Positions 44,449 through 51,461 are shown, counted from the stretch's first letter. The stretch is DNA of 51,461 nucleotides from an uncultured Mycoplasmatota bacterium (GCA_900545005.1 UQXO01000010.1:1-51461); one strand, 5' to 3'. Program-made: numbers and translations. Notes: generated by a model from the sequence alone, not told the origin.

Positions 44449-44979
44449 ATGAAAAAATTAATAATCTTTATAAGTCTAATTCTTTTAATGACTGGTTGTA
44501 GTGAAAATAAAGATAATTATCTTCACTATACATTAGAGGGCTATGACCTTACTAAGACTTATCAATATCCGGATTCAAATAATGTAGTTAGAAAGTATGT
44601 TATCACAGATATTACGGAAGAAAATAGTGAAGAAGTAGTCGAAGGATTATTTTATCAGAATGGTAAAAATGATTATATTCTTTTAGATAAGATAACAAAT
44701 GGTAATTCTAAGAATAGCTATAAGAATGAAGATTATACTTATTTCTATGAAAATAAGCTATATATAACTAGATGTTCTGGGTCCGTAGCTTTAGAATATA
44801 ATCTAGATGGTCTTAATACTTCTAAAATAGATTTAATAAGTAAATTTAATCCCTCATACCCTTTACTTAAGATTAATAAAGTTGATGATAATTATATCTA
44901 TTATAAAATATTTAAAGAAAATAATATTTCTAGTGAGTTAAAGTGTTCTTTAGAAACTTTTCAGTGTATGGATAATTAA
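44449..44979 (+). CDS. Lipoprotein of unknown function
   Basis: The product has 176 aa. The signal peptide ends in the lipobox LMTGC (Cys at residue 17), so it is probably lipid-anchored on the outer face of the membrane. The mature part is beta-rich and has two further Cys near the end (…ELKCSLETFQCMDN) and one in the middle. AAAGGAG precedes the start. It closes a three-gene envelope cluster (41166-44979) whose members all face outside. Confidence 0.7.
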   Translation: MKKLIIFISLILLMTGCSENKDNYLHYTLEGYDLTKTYQYPDSNNVVRKYVITDITEENSEEVVEGLFYQNGKNDYILLDKITNGNSKNSYKNEDYTYFYENKLYITRCSGSVALEYNLDGLNTSKIDLISKFNPSYPLLKINKVDDNYIYYKIFKENNISSELKCSLETFQCMDN

Positions 44980-45130
44980 TATTCATATACTTTTTTAAAT
45001 TCTTTAGTTAGTAAGTATAGACAAGTTATTGGTTATCAAGAAGTAAAAAGCTATAGAAAATTTAACATTTTTTGCAACTTTTTTGCAATTTATGAAAAAA
45101 AATCGAAAGTTATGTCTAATATATATATAT

Positions 45131-45164
45131 AGAAGGGTTAAAATCCTAGGCCTTTAATCTTTCT
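45131..45164 (+). promoter_or_regulatory. Hairpin in the leader of the PD-(D/E)XK gene
   Basis: AGAAGGGTTAAA pairs with TTTAATCTTTCT (two G-T pairs) around ATCCTAGGCC, 12 bp of stem with no T-run. It follows an (AT)n tract that could contain a -10 box. It may be a 5' UTR structure or a relic of a mobile-element end. Confidence 0.35.
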
Positions 45165-45205
45165 GTCTTAACATTTGCAACAAGTAGAAAGGTCGTGATG
45201 AAAAA

Positions 45206-46135
45206 ATGTTAAGTAAAGAAAAAGCTTATGAAGAAATGATATCTGCTAAGAAAAGAGGCGATGAAAATTTTATCTTTAAAATGCTTTACGATGTCATGTA
45301 TCATCAAATAATGGTCTGTGATGAAGGTATACCGCTTTTGGAAGCTATTATTGCTGTTTTTAGTAATAAATCTTTAGAACAAGTAAAAGGAAAAGTTAAA
45401 CTTTTAACCAATGATTTACCACAAAATAAAGTATTAGATATGAATAGTAAAGCCGATATTGTTGCTAGTTACGATAATGGAAGATACATCATTGAAATGA
45501 ACTCATCATCAATTATGATTGTTAGAAATAATTTCTATGCCTTTAAAGTAGCCAGCAGCGGTCTTAAAATGGGTAACAATAGTTATGAAAAAGAATATAA
45601 TACTTGTTTAATAAACTTTAACTCTAATGGTGGTAAGCAAAAGAGATTAAATGAAATGATTACCCTACGTTATGCGGATGGAAAAATATATGATGAAACC
45701 ATTAAAATATTTTCTGTAGATATAGAAAAAGCCCTAAATCCGCGTTATAATTATGTCAATAGACAAGAAAAAATTATTGGTTGTATGTGTAGAATAATGG
45801 CAACTAGTGATGCTCGGGTTATGCTGAAGGAGGCTTTAAAAATTATGAGTAAAGAAGAAGCTAATAGATTAGTAAAAAGAGCTAAAGAATTATCTAATAG
45901 TAGTGAGATGATTAAATTCTTTGATAATGAAAGGTTTTATGAGCTTGTTCGTAATACAGAATTTAAAGAAGCTCAAGAAAAAGCTCAAAAGAAAGCTCTG
46001 GAAAAGGGGCATAAGAAAGGACTTAAAGAAAATGCCATAACTAATGCTAAGAATGCAATAAATCTTGGCTTAGATAATGATACTATTTCTAAAATAACTG
46101 GCCTTTCTTTGGAAACAATTAAATCTTTAAGATAA
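45206..46135 (+). CDS. PD-(D/E)XK nuclease-family protein (Rpn/transposase-like)
   Basis: The product has 309 aa. The N-terminal region ('FIFKMLYDVMYHQIM', 'LLEAIIAVFSNKSLEQV') and core 'KADIVASYDNGRYIIEMN' fit the Rpn/PDDEXK_2 family, with Asp84 and Glu97. The usual third residue is Gln (ExQ) and here it is Asn99. The C-terminus has the Lys/Ala-rich helix 'AQEKAQKKALEKGHKKG' and the short 'LGLDNDTISKITGLSLETIKSL' end common in this family. Members are recombination-promoting nucleases, often spread by horizontal transfer. No terminal repeats or target duplication are visible. Confidence 0.8.
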   Translation: MLSKEKAYEEMISAKKRGDENFIFKMLYDVMYHQIMVCDEGIPLLEAIIAVFSNKSLEQVKGKVKLLTNDLPQNKVLDMNSKADIVASYDNGRYIIEMNSSSIMIVRNNFYAFKVASSGLKMGNNSYEKEYNTCLINFNSNGGKQKRLNEMITLRYADGKIYDETIKIFSVDIEKALNPRYNYVNRQEKIIGCMCRIMATSDARVMLKEALKIMSKEEANRLVKRAKELSNSSEMIKFFDNERFYELVRNTEFKEAQEKAQKKALEKGHKKGLKENAITNAKNAINLGLDNDTISKITGLSLETIKSLR

Positions 46136-46176
46136 ATTAGTAAATCTTTATAATAATCGCCATTGAAACTTTCTTT

Positions 46177-46185
46177 CATATAATA
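46177..46185 (+). promoter_or_regulatory. Possible sporulation-sigma -10 box
   Basis: CATATAATA fits the CATANNNTA pattern of SigK/SigE-type -10 boxes, 19 bp before the Tyr-rich gene. It also contains TATAAT, so an ordinary sigma-A promoter is equally possible. Confidence 0.3.
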
Positions 46186-46204
46186 ATACGAAAGGAGTTT
46201 TTTT

Positions 46205-46423
46205 ATGTATTATAATTATAATTACCGAGGATATCCAAATAACGATAATCGCTTTGTTTTTCCTTTTTTATTAGGAGGTTTAGCTGGGGGAGCCTTAGTA
46301 GGAGTCACTAGACCTAGACCTGTTTATGTAAATAGCTACCAACCATATCCCAATTATCCTTATTATCCATATAATAATATGCCTCATGGCGCTTATTCTA
46401 ATTCATATTATTGGTATTACTAA
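46205..46423 (+). CDS. Small Tyr/Pro/Asn-rich protein, possible coat component
   Basis: The product has 72 aa, with 17 Tyr. A central Gly/Ala/Val stretch 'FLLGGLAGGALVGV' is flanked by Tyr/Asn-rich ends ('YYNYNYRGYPNND', 'YQPYPNYPYYPYNN'). Similar short Tyr-rich proteins occur in Bacillota, some in spore coats, but this is not a family I can name. AAAGGAG precedes the start. It converges with the FtsW/RodA-like gene and overlaps it by 26 bp, with no terminator between. Confidence 0.6.
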   Translation: MYYNYNYRGYPNNDNRFVFPFLLGGLAGGALVGVTRPRPVYVNSYQPYPNYPYYPYNNMPHGAYSNSYYWYY

Positions 46424-47396
46424 GTCTTTTTAGACCTAATCCTAAAATCATAAAACTTATTATGGTATGAGACCCACCATAACTTAAATAAGGAAGAGGA
46501 ATCCCAATGACCGGTAAGAGACTTAGATTCATCCCAATATTTTCTATAACAGGGAATAAGATTAAATAAAAGCTTAAAGTACTTAGGGGCATTTTAAGGA
46601 GTAATAACTTTAAAAGAATAAGAAAATAACATAATATAATTATAAAGAAATTATAATAATTCTTAGAGACTAGATAAGCTAAAAAGAAATCGTTATTAGC
46701 CTCCGGGAAATATAATAACTTACCCGATCCTATAGATATTAAAGCATTATTAACTTGCATACTACTTTGTTCTTTAAAAGAAGTTATTCTATCTAACCGA
46801 TAATAGATACTAGTACTAAAGATATCAATAAATAAGTCTTTCTTATAGATATATAAATAGATTAAAGACATCAATATTACAAGTCCTATACTAAATAAAA
46901 GAATAATCTCTTTTTTCTTAAAGAATTTAGGTAAGAAGTATAAGAATATTATCCCATAGATAAGACAAGCCCCCGTATCTGGTTCAATAAATGTTAGAAT
47001 ACTAGGGATAAGATAAATGCTTAAGAAGATTAACTTACTCTTAAGACCTTTGTTTACAAGATAATAAGTAATTAAGATAAGACTAAGTTTAGTTATTTCT
47101 GATGGTTGAATAGATATCTTATAGAGTTTTAACCATCCCCTAGAACCATTAGTATATGGATGAAATAAGACTACTATTAGTAAGATAATACTTAATAGAT
47201 ATAGAAAGATACTTAAGACTTTTAAGTGTTTTTCTTTTAATTTTAGAATAAAAGTAAAACTTATAAGTCCTAGGATAAACCAAATTAGTTGTTTAAGCTG
47301 ATAACTATCTTTAAGATAATAGATACTTAAAAACTCTAAAATACATATAGGGATGAGGATTAATAATTTCTTTTTCATATCTTTAAGTATAACCAT
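46398..47396 (-). CDS. FtsW/RodA/SpoVE-family membrane protein, short
   Basis: The product has 332 aa, shorter than the usual 370-400. About nine to ten membrane helices are visible. Family motifs are 'NGSRGWLKLYKISIQPSEITKLSLIL' (the GxxxWl..G..xxQPSE signature), 'IEPDTGACLI' with the conserved Asp, and 'GIPLPYLSYGGSHTI'. Such SEDS proteins polymerise glycan strands with a partner class B PBP, none of which is in this window. Starts at 47396 and 47378 (MKKKLL) are both possible; neither has a clear ribosome site. RodA, FtsW or SpoVE cannot be separated by eye. Confidence 0.88.
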   Translation of the reverse strand: MVILKDMKKKLLILIPICILEFLSIYYLKDSYQLKQLIWFILGLISFTFILKLKEKHLKVLSIFLYLLSIILLIVVLFHPYTNGSRGWLKLYKISIQPSEITKLSLILITYYLVNKGLKSKLIFLSIYLIPSILTFIEPDTGACLIYGIIFLYFLPKFFKKKEIILLFSIGLVILMSLIYLYIYKKDLFIDIFSTSIYYRLDRITSFKEQSSMQVNNALISIGSGKLLYFPEANNDFFLAYLVSKNYYNFFIIILCYFLILLKLLLLKMPLSTLSFYLILFPVIENIGMNLSLLPVIGIPLPYLSYGGSHTIISFMILGLGLKRLSNTNNMN

Positions 47397-47443
47397 ATAA
47401 TCAATAATTATGCTAAGACATAAAATATTTTAGGAGGGTTTTT

Positions 47444-47719
47444 ATGAATAATAAGTTACCTAAAGTATTTGTAAATAAAATTGATAAAGTATTAAATGTA
47501 AATCAAGATTATACAAGAAGCACTTGTAGTATTAATCTAGAGACTGTTTTAGATGATAAGAATAAGTATTTATTTATGCATAAGTATTTAATTAGTTTAA
47601 ATGATGGTAAAACTATTGAAGATAGTATTCTAAGTAAAAGAGGAGAAAACATTCTAACACTAGATAATGGTCTTATAAAGTTAAATAGTATCAAAAGTAT
47701 AATGGAAATAAAAAAGTAG
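47444..47719 (+). CDS. Small hypothetical protein
   Basis: The product has 91 aa, soluble, with a mixed alpha/beta look ('LPKVFVNKIDKVLNVNQDYTRS', 'NILTLDNGLIKLNSIKSIMEIKK'). AGGAGG with good spacing gives strong support for translation. It is divergent from the FtsW/RodA-like gene and its stop lies in the shared hairpin with the EIIB gene. No family recognised. Confidence 0.55.
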   Translation: MNNKLPKVFVNKIDKVLNVNQDYTRSTCSINLETVLDDKNKYLFMHKYLISLNDGKTIEDSILSKRGENILTLDNGLIKLNSIKSIMEIKK

Positions 47720-47732
47720 GGGAGTACCCTAC
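47710..47732 (-). terminator. Terminator between convergent genes
   Basis: GTAGGG-GAGTA-CCCTAC is a perfect 6-bp stem. On the minus strand it is followed by TTTTTT, giving a good terminator for the EIIB gene. The plus-strand tail is AATAAAT, so it is poor in that direction. Confidence 0.75.
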
Positions 47733-48058
47733 AATAAATCATCGATGCATTTTTTAAGTTCTTTAGCATCTTTACCAAAGATGATTTTAAGTTGGTTATC
47801 TATTTCCACGATTCCTGTGGCTCCTAGAGAAGTAATCCCTTCTTTATTAACTTTGGAGACATCTTTTAAGATAACTTTAAATCTTGACATCCTGCATTCC
47901 GCATTAATAATGTTGTCTTTACCTCCTAAGTATTGAACTAACTTATTGACTTCTTTGGCAAAGTCTTTTTTATGAAATTTAATAACTACAAGTGCAATTA
48001 TTAAAAGAACGGCAAAAATTACTGCATACTGTATAAACATATTAACATTTATATCCAT
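47729..48058 (-). CDS. Membrane-tethered PTS EIIB domain
   Basis: The product has 109 aa. One transmembrane helix (about 8-27) precedes a glucose-family EIIB domain: 'LVQYLGGKDNIINAECRMSRFKVILKD' with the phosphorylated Cys55, then 'GATGIVEIDNQLKIIFGKDA'. In sugar PTS permeases EIIB passes phosphate from EIIA to sugar and is joined to EIIC; here EIIC is missing. It may be a sensor or a free phosphate carrier. GGGTGA lies seven bases before the start. Stand-alone forms are known in Bacilli, with no clear role. Confidence 0.8.
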   Translation of the reverse strand: MDINVNMFIQYAVIFAVLLIIALVVIKFHKKDFAKEVNKLVQYLGGKDNIINAECRMSRFKVILKDVSKVNKEGITSLGATGIVEIDNQLKIIFGKDAKELKKCIDDLL

Positions 48059-48135
48059 TTTTCATTCACCCATTAGAATTATACTATACGAAATCAAAAA
48101 TTAAAAGCCTATGGGTAGCAATAATAAAAATTAAT

Positions 48136-48144
48136 CATAAATTA
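48136..48144 (+). promoter_or_regulatory. Possible SigK/SigE-type -10 box before the CotY/CotZ-like gene
   Basis: CATAAATTA fits CATANNNTA, 29 bp before the start. No convincing TATAAT/TTGACA pair is present, and the -35 is not clear. Confidence 0.35.
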
Positions 48145-48173
48145 TTAGTGAATATAAGAAAGGGGAATATATT

Positions 48174-48608
48174 ATGTGTAATAAGAATAATCAAGATCCT
48201 AATTCGATTGCGGACATTCTAAAAGTGATCTTAGTTTTACAACAAAATGCGTGCCCTGATACTTGTCTTGATACTTGTGATAGGCCAATGCTTGGTGGGG
48301 GAACTTCTTGTTTAGTATGTAATACCAGACCCGTAATGCTTTATACTAATCTTAGCAATGGTGTTGCTTGGAGTATGCCTACTACTAAAGATGTAACCGC
48401 ATCTTGCGGGACAACTGGTGTTACTTGTTCATCAGTCTTCCGTGTAGAAAAAGTAGAAAATAACTGTGCAACTTTTAGAGTTTTACAAGATAATCCTGAT
48501 TCTACTAGTCTTTATCCTTATGTTGGTACTAATTCTTTCTTCACGATGAATTTAAGTTGTCTATGCTGTTTAAGATGTTTATCTGATACTTATGTAGAAT
48601 GTGTTTAA
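48174..48608 (+). CDS. CotY/CotZ-family spore coat protein
   Basis: The product has 144 aa with 16 Cys. It begins with a helix ('SIADILKVILVLQQNA') followed by Cys pairs (CPDTCLDTC). The C-terminal half ('CSSVFRVEKVENNCATFRVL' and 'SFFTMNLSCLCCLRCLSD') matches the CotY/CotZ/ExsY pattern, where the end is typically 'CIEVDLGCFCxIQCL'. These proteins form the disulfide-linked crust or exosporium layer of Bacillus spores. AAAGGGG precedes the start. With a SigK-like box upstream and GerM-like and SpoVE-like genes in the window, this supports sporulation. The family call is fairly sure. Confidence 0.8.
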   Translation: MCNKNNQDPNSIADILKVILVLQQNACPDTCLDTCDRPMLGGGTSCLVCNTRPVMLYTNLSNGVAWSMPTTKDVTASCGTTGVTCSSVFRVEKVENNCATFRVLQDNPDSTSLYPYVGTNSFFTMNLSCLCCLRCLSDTYVECV

Positions 48609-48630
48609 AAAAAGACCGTAAGGTCTTTTA
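48607..48630 (+). terminator. Bidirectional terminator
   Basis: AAAAGACC-GTAA-GGTCTTTT is a perfect 8-bp stem that works on both strands. It separates the CotY/CotZ-like gene from the convergent metallophosphatase gene and overlaps the stop codons of both. Confidence 0.8.
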
Positions 48631-49440
48631 ATATTGGTATAATCGATATAAATTAATAGTAGGAGTTGTTCCTAGTCTTAGGTTAATCCCACTAGTACCT
48701 AAGCCCTCGGTTATATAAAGGTGAGTATTATTTAGAAGATATTCATCTTTTTTATATTTAGTTGCCCCCTTATAATTAACTAATCCCCCTAATAAAGGTA
48801 ATCTAATCTCTCCTCCATGAGAATGTCCTGCTAAGACTAAATTATAATTATTATCTAAGATTTTATCTATCTTATCCGGTTCATGAATTAATGCTATCTT
48901 ATAAGTATCACTTTCTAAGGTATAATCCTTATCAATTCCTAAGAAAGTTATAGTCTCTGAGGCATTACTATAAATAGAATTTACTTCATCATTAAGATAA
49001 GTAAACCCACTATTAGTCATAAGATCATTAAAGTCTTCCGAATCATTATCTCCCTTAATAGCCAGTTTCGTTTTCGCCTCAATGGTTCCTAAGTAGTAAG
49101 TAAGTTCGGATTTTATTTTTTCCGTATGATTGGTACTTGTATCAATTAAGTCTCCGGTAAAGACGACAACATCAGGTTTTAACTCATTTAGTCTCTTTAC
49201 AATCATCTTTAGATTAATCTCTTTAATACTAGTCCCATAATGTATATCACTTATCTGGGCAATCTTTAACCCATCAAAACTCTTGGGTAAATTACTATCT
49301 GTGAGACTATACTCTTTTACTTTAATAATAAAACTATTAAAATAAGCCATATAACTAAATAAGATTACTAAAAGAATAATAATTATTTTTAAGACTTTAA
49401 AATTCTTTTTAGGTTTATCTTCAATTATTTGTTCTTCCAT
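48628..49440 (-). CDS. Membrane-anchored metallophosphoesterase (YkuE-like)
   Basis: The product has 270 aa. One transmembrane helix (about 17-36) places the enzyme outside. Calcineurin-like motifs are all present: ISDIHYG (DxH), VFTGDLID (GDxxD), KGDND (GNxH-equivalent position, Asp for His), 'ALIHEPD' and LAGHSHGG (GHxH). YkuE-type enzymes and relatives act on phospho-lipids or wall intermediates; the substrate is unknown here. AGGAGGT precedes the start. It is the last gene of a three-gene minus-strand operon. Confidence 0.88.
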   Translation of the reverse strand: MEEQIIEDKPKKNFKVLKIIIILLVILFSYMAYFNSFIIKVKEYSLTDSNLPKSFDGLKIAQISDIHYGTSIKEINLKMIVKRLNELKPDVVVFTGDLIDTSTNHTEKIKSELTYYLGTIEAKTKLAIKGDNDSEDFNDLMTNSGFTYLNDEVNSIYSNASETITFLGIDKDYTLESDTYKIALIHEPDKIDKILDNNYNLVLAGHSHGGEIRLPLLGGLVNYKGATKYKKDEYLLNNTHLYITEGLGTSGINLRLGTTPTINLYRLYQY

Positions 49441-49448
49441 AATACCTC

Positions 49449-50123
49449 CTATAGAGTAGTTAATATCATTAAAACAATACTTAATGTATTATGGAAAGAA
49501 TGTAAGACCATAGTCGTATAGATATTATTAGTCTTCGTATAAGTAATTCCAAAAGATATGGCTAAAGCCCCGTAAGGAATGAAGTAGAGAAGTTCTAGGG
49601 GGTTACTAATCCCATTTAAGACATGGACCCCACTAAATAATAAAGCCGTAAAGATTATAAAGACTATATTACTCTTAAAAGCTTCTTTAAAATTACCTCT
49701 AAATGTTAATTCTTCGACAAAGGGAGCAAACAAGATAGTAGAAAATATCATATAAATAGGATACTCCTTTAAACTTTCTCTGACACTAGTCTCATTACTA
49801 GCTAACCCCCCCGTAATACCAGTTATCACTAAGTTACTAATAGCCATAACCATTAATCCTATTAACCAGTATTTAAATCCTACTTTTAAATATTTCTTAT
49901 AATTAGTATTAAAATCATCATAATCATTCTTAAGTTTCTTATAATTCATAAGAAGACATACACTAACTAAAATTAACTCCATTATAAGAAATAAAATATT
50001 ATTAACAATAAAATTCTTCTTAAGTAAGATATTCAAAAATACTAATTGAAAACCAAGCTGAATCACATAAAATAAGATAAGTCCTAGAATACCTTTTAAA
50101 AAAGGAAGACCATGTTTATTCAT
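49449..50123 (-). CDS. CPBP-family intramembrane metalloprotease
   Basis: From ATG 50123 the product has 224 aa, with GAGGG upstream. A GTG at 50138 is possible and adds five residues. About seven membrane helices are visible. Catalytic motifs are EELTFRG (EExxxR), FSGVHVLNG (His) and LHSFHNTLS (HxxxN), which define the CPBP/Abi family. Members cleave CAAX-type or bacteriocin-related substrates, and the one here is unknown. The start overlaps the thioredoxin-like gene by 8 bp. Confidence 0.88.
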   Translation of the reverse strand: MNKHGLPFLKGILGLILFYVIQLGFQLVFLNILLKKNFIVNNILFLIMELILVSVCLLMNYKKLKNDYDDFNTNYKKYLKVGFKYWLIGLMVMAISNLVITGITGGLASNETSVRESLKEYPIYMIFSTILFAPFVEELTFRGNFKEAFKSNIVFIIFTALLFSGVHVLNGISNPLELLYFIPYGALAISFGITYTKTNNIYTTMVLHSFHNTLSIVLMILTTL

Positions 50124-50568
50124 TGATATAGCCCTCACTCTTCAACCTAGATATAATCTTCTCCTTTGATTTTTCTCCTACTAATCTTGAAGAAGTTGAT
50201 ACTTCCTCCCCATCAACATAGAAAATAGTCGTTGGCGTTCCACTAATTCTTACAATCTTATTAAACTCCGTTTTCTCATCATCACTTAAATTAGTAATAT
50301 TAATGTCATAGAACTTTAACTTATAATCTTCCCCAACTTCTTCTAAGATAGGTAAATAAGCCACACAATGACTACAACCCGTCTGGGTTACTACTAAGAC
50401 AAACTTATCTTTATTATTTATTTTATCTTTTAAAGTAGCTAAATTAAGTTCTTCCACACTTTGATATGCTTTAGAATTTTTCTTTCCAATAATAACTATT
50501 AATGTACAGATTAGAACTACTAAAATGACGACTAAAACTCCGAGAATTATATTTTTTTTCTTTTGCAT
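50116..50568 (-). CDS. Membrane-anchored thioredoxin-like protein
   Basis: The product has 150 aa. An N-terminal transmembrane helix (about 7-27) precedes a thioredoxin fold with the active site CSHC (Cys65 and Cys68) in VTQTGCSHC and the cis-Pro in SGTPTTIFYVDGE (Pro112). It probably reduces or forms disulfides outside the cell. The Cys-rich proteins at 43450-44412 and 48174-48608 are possible targets, by inference only. It is the first gene of the operon, and AGGAG-like AAAGGAG lies before the start. Confidence 0.85.
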   Translation of the reverse strand: MQKKKNIILGVLVVILVVLICTLIVIIGKKNSKAYQSVEELNLATLKDKINNKDKFVLVVTQTGCSHCVAYLPILEEVGEDYKLKFYDINITNLSDDEKTEFNKIVRISGTPTTIFYVDGEEVSTSSRLVGEKSKEKIISRLKSEGYINE

Positions 50569-50681
50569 AATACCACTCCTTTTCTAATAATATCATATTT
50601 AAGTAAATTTTTTAAGAAAGTTCTTTTATTTTTTTAAAATTATTTATATAATCAAAGAGGAATAGGTTTATGTGAGGTAGT

Positions 50682-51170
50682 ATGGAAGTAGTAGATGTTT
50701 TAAATACAAAAGTATTTGTAATAACTCCTGATGGGAGTACTTATAGAAAAGGGGATATCAAAGAAGATATTATTCATCGTAAGCATTTATTAGATATTGC
50801 TAATATATTATATCCTAATAATTGTTTAGATGTACAGATGAAAGATGATGATATTCCTCTCGACTTAGGTAATTTCTTAAGAATGCTTGGAAATATAGTA
50901 ATCTTAAATAGTCCTTCCTTTTATAGTGATGGGACCAAATCAAAGTATTTAATAGTGCTTGCTCCTAATTATTGTAATGAAATTCAAAGTATAGTCTTAA
51001 GACATTATTTAGAGTATTTTAAAGATTATAAGTTAGATTATTCCGAGAAAATGCCTTGTAGTTTTCAATATCAAGATAACGAAGGATTTGATACTACTAA
51101 TGATGATTTAACTCCTTTAGATGCTTATGATAGAAAAGTATTAAAACTAACGAAAAAAAGTGCTAGTTAG
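50682..51170 (+). CDS. Conserved hypothetical protein, paralogue of the gene at 7706
   Basis: The product has 162 aa and is soluble. It aligns with the 163-aa protein at 7706-8197: the shared core is 'LGNIVILNSP', 'LIVLAPNYCNEIQSIVL' and 'LEYFKDYKL', each with a short acidic tail. The N-terminus 'VFVITPDGSTYRKGD' corresponds to 'VVIINSQNEIKGLG'. GTGAGGTAGT precedes the start. It stands alone between the thioredoxin operon and a terminator, with no HD or transglutaminase gene nearby. Confidence 0.6.
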   Translation: MEVVDVLNTKVFVITPDGSTYRKGDIKEDIIHRKHLLDIANILYPNNCLDVQMKDDDIPLDLGNFLRMLGNIVILNSPSFYSDGTKSKYLIVLAPNYCNEIQSIVLRHYLEYFKDYKLDYSEKMPCSFQYQDNEGFDTTNDDLTPLDAYDRKVLKLTKKSAS

Positions 51171-51177
51171 CACTTTT
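51156..51177 (+). terminator. Rho-independent terminator
   Basis: AAAAGTGCTA-GT-TAGCACTTTT forms a 10-bp stem with a 2-base gap that overlaps the stop codon. The T-run is only four bases. Confidence 0.65.
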
Positions 51178-51247
51178 CAGACTGTTGACAAATAATTTCT
51201 TTGTTAATAGTCTTTTAATTTTAAAAAAAATGTTGTAGAATAAGTAC

Positions 51248-51299
51248 GTAAGGTTGCTTTATGTTTCCAATTTTAAAGCTTACAAACCTTACTTTTTTT
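51248..51299 (+). terminator. Terminator in the IS1182-type leader, upstream of the transposase
   Basis: GTAAGGTT pairs with AACCTTAC, followed by seven T. It lies just before the transposase promoter, so it would stop transcription entering the element from outside. Confidence 0.6.
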
Positions 51300-51311
51300 A
51301 TGAAAAAATGG

Positions 51312-51317
51312 TATAAT
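51312..51317 (+). promoter_or_regulatory. -10 box of the IS1182-type transposase
   Basis: TATAAT at 51312-51317, 35 bp before the ATG. The predicted transcript would start around GGAAACATAAAG (51325), the second half of the long inverted repeat. The -35 is poor. Confidence 0.45.
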
Positions 51318-51352
51318 TAATACAGGAAACATAAAGAAAGTAAGTGATAAAT

Positions 51353-51461
51353 ATGTCAATGACAAAAAGACCAAAAAGACAATTCTCTTGTGAAATAGTA
51401 AATTTAGAAGATATGGTACCAAAAGACCATTTTTTAAGAGTAATAGATGAATACTTTGATT
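51353..51461 (+). CDS. IS1182-family transposase, N-terminal 36 residues only
   Basis: ATG 51353 opens MSMTKRPKRQFSCEIVNLED, continuing 'MVPKDHFLRVIDEYFD'. This is the conserved N-terminus of IS1182 (DDE) transposases, typically '…LVPxDHLLRxIDxxxDF'. The frame is open to the window edge, so intactness cannot be told. Confidence 0.8.
   Translation, partial: MSMTKRPKRQFSCEIVNLEDMVPKDHFLRVIDEYFD

Larger units (their letters stand above)
51240..51461 (+). mobile_element. Left part of an IS1182-type insertion sequence, cut by the window edge
   Basis: A structured leader precedes the start of an IS1182-like transposase. GTAAGGTT (51248-51255) pairs with AACCTTAC (51285-51292), and CTTTATGTTTCC (51257-51268) is an exact inverted match to 51325-51336. 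The true left terminus is not identified; the start coordinate is an estimate. Confidence 0.55.

Noticed and set aside
45100..45135. AT dinucleotide run as a functional repeat
   Set aside because: A short (AT)n tract is expected by chance at this base composition; it may only hold a -10 box.
45206..46135. Complete insertion sequence around the PD-(D/E)XK gene
   Set aside because: No terminal inverted repeats or target duplication were found around it.

Overview
The window is AT-rich, densely packed chromosome from a low-GC Bacillota, most likely a Bacilli-type gut lineage. It uses the standard bacterial code: TGG encodes Trp and TGA is used as a stop. Typical Bacilli arrangements are present: recU followed by a class A penicillin-binding protein, a SUF operon, a T-box ahead of pheST, and serS, lon and lepA. 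Proteins resembling GerM, CotY/CotZ and FtsW/RodA/SpoVE point to present or ancestral endospore formation. I cannot assign a genus.

Layout. 1-78: the 3' end of an IS3-family element. 121-232: tRNA-Arg(TCT) and its terminator. 324-4861: a GerM-like protein divergent from two DUF2207-type surface proteins. 4927-11067: an accessory-looking run of six genes, namely an LRR-transglutaminase, an HD-domain protein with an ADP-ribosyltransferase-like C-terminus, an unknown protein with a paralogue at 50682-51170, and a long coiled-coil/SH3b-like membrane protein flanked by two small related proteins. 11144-15171: an MgtA-type ATPase, DUF4186 and a membrane protein. 15236-18599 (minus): PBP1A and RecU.

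18873-21927: a SUF operon (sufC, a very short sufD, sufS, sufU) with no sufB, behind a leader full of dyads. 22670-33676: a sigma-region-4-like protein, serS, T-box-pheS-pheT, lon, a helicase-associated-repeat protein and lepA. 33702-35142: a complete IS3-family (IS150-like) element with inverted repeats and a 3-bp target duplication. 35151-36183 (minus): an unknown membrane protein and a small related ORF broken by a stop.

36538-41129: polysaccharide deacetylase, HemW-like radical SAM protein, a helical protein with three 87-bp tandem repeats, and a glycerophosphodiesterase. 41166-44979: three overlapping or closely packed envelope proteins. 45206-46135: a PD-(D/E)XK (Rpn/transposase-like) protein. 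46205-48608: candidate spore-coat proteins, an FtsW/RodA-like protein and a membrane-tethered PTS EIIB domain. 48628-50568 (minus): metallophosphatase, CPBP protease and thioredoxin-like protein. From about 51240 the window enters an IS1182-type element that runs off the right edge.

Many genes directly behind promoters use a GGTG(T)GAT-type ribosome binding site, which would pair with the GAUCACC part of a usual 16S rRNA 3' end, rather than plain AGGAGG. All assignments come from reading the sequence and recalled family motifs; no database search was run.
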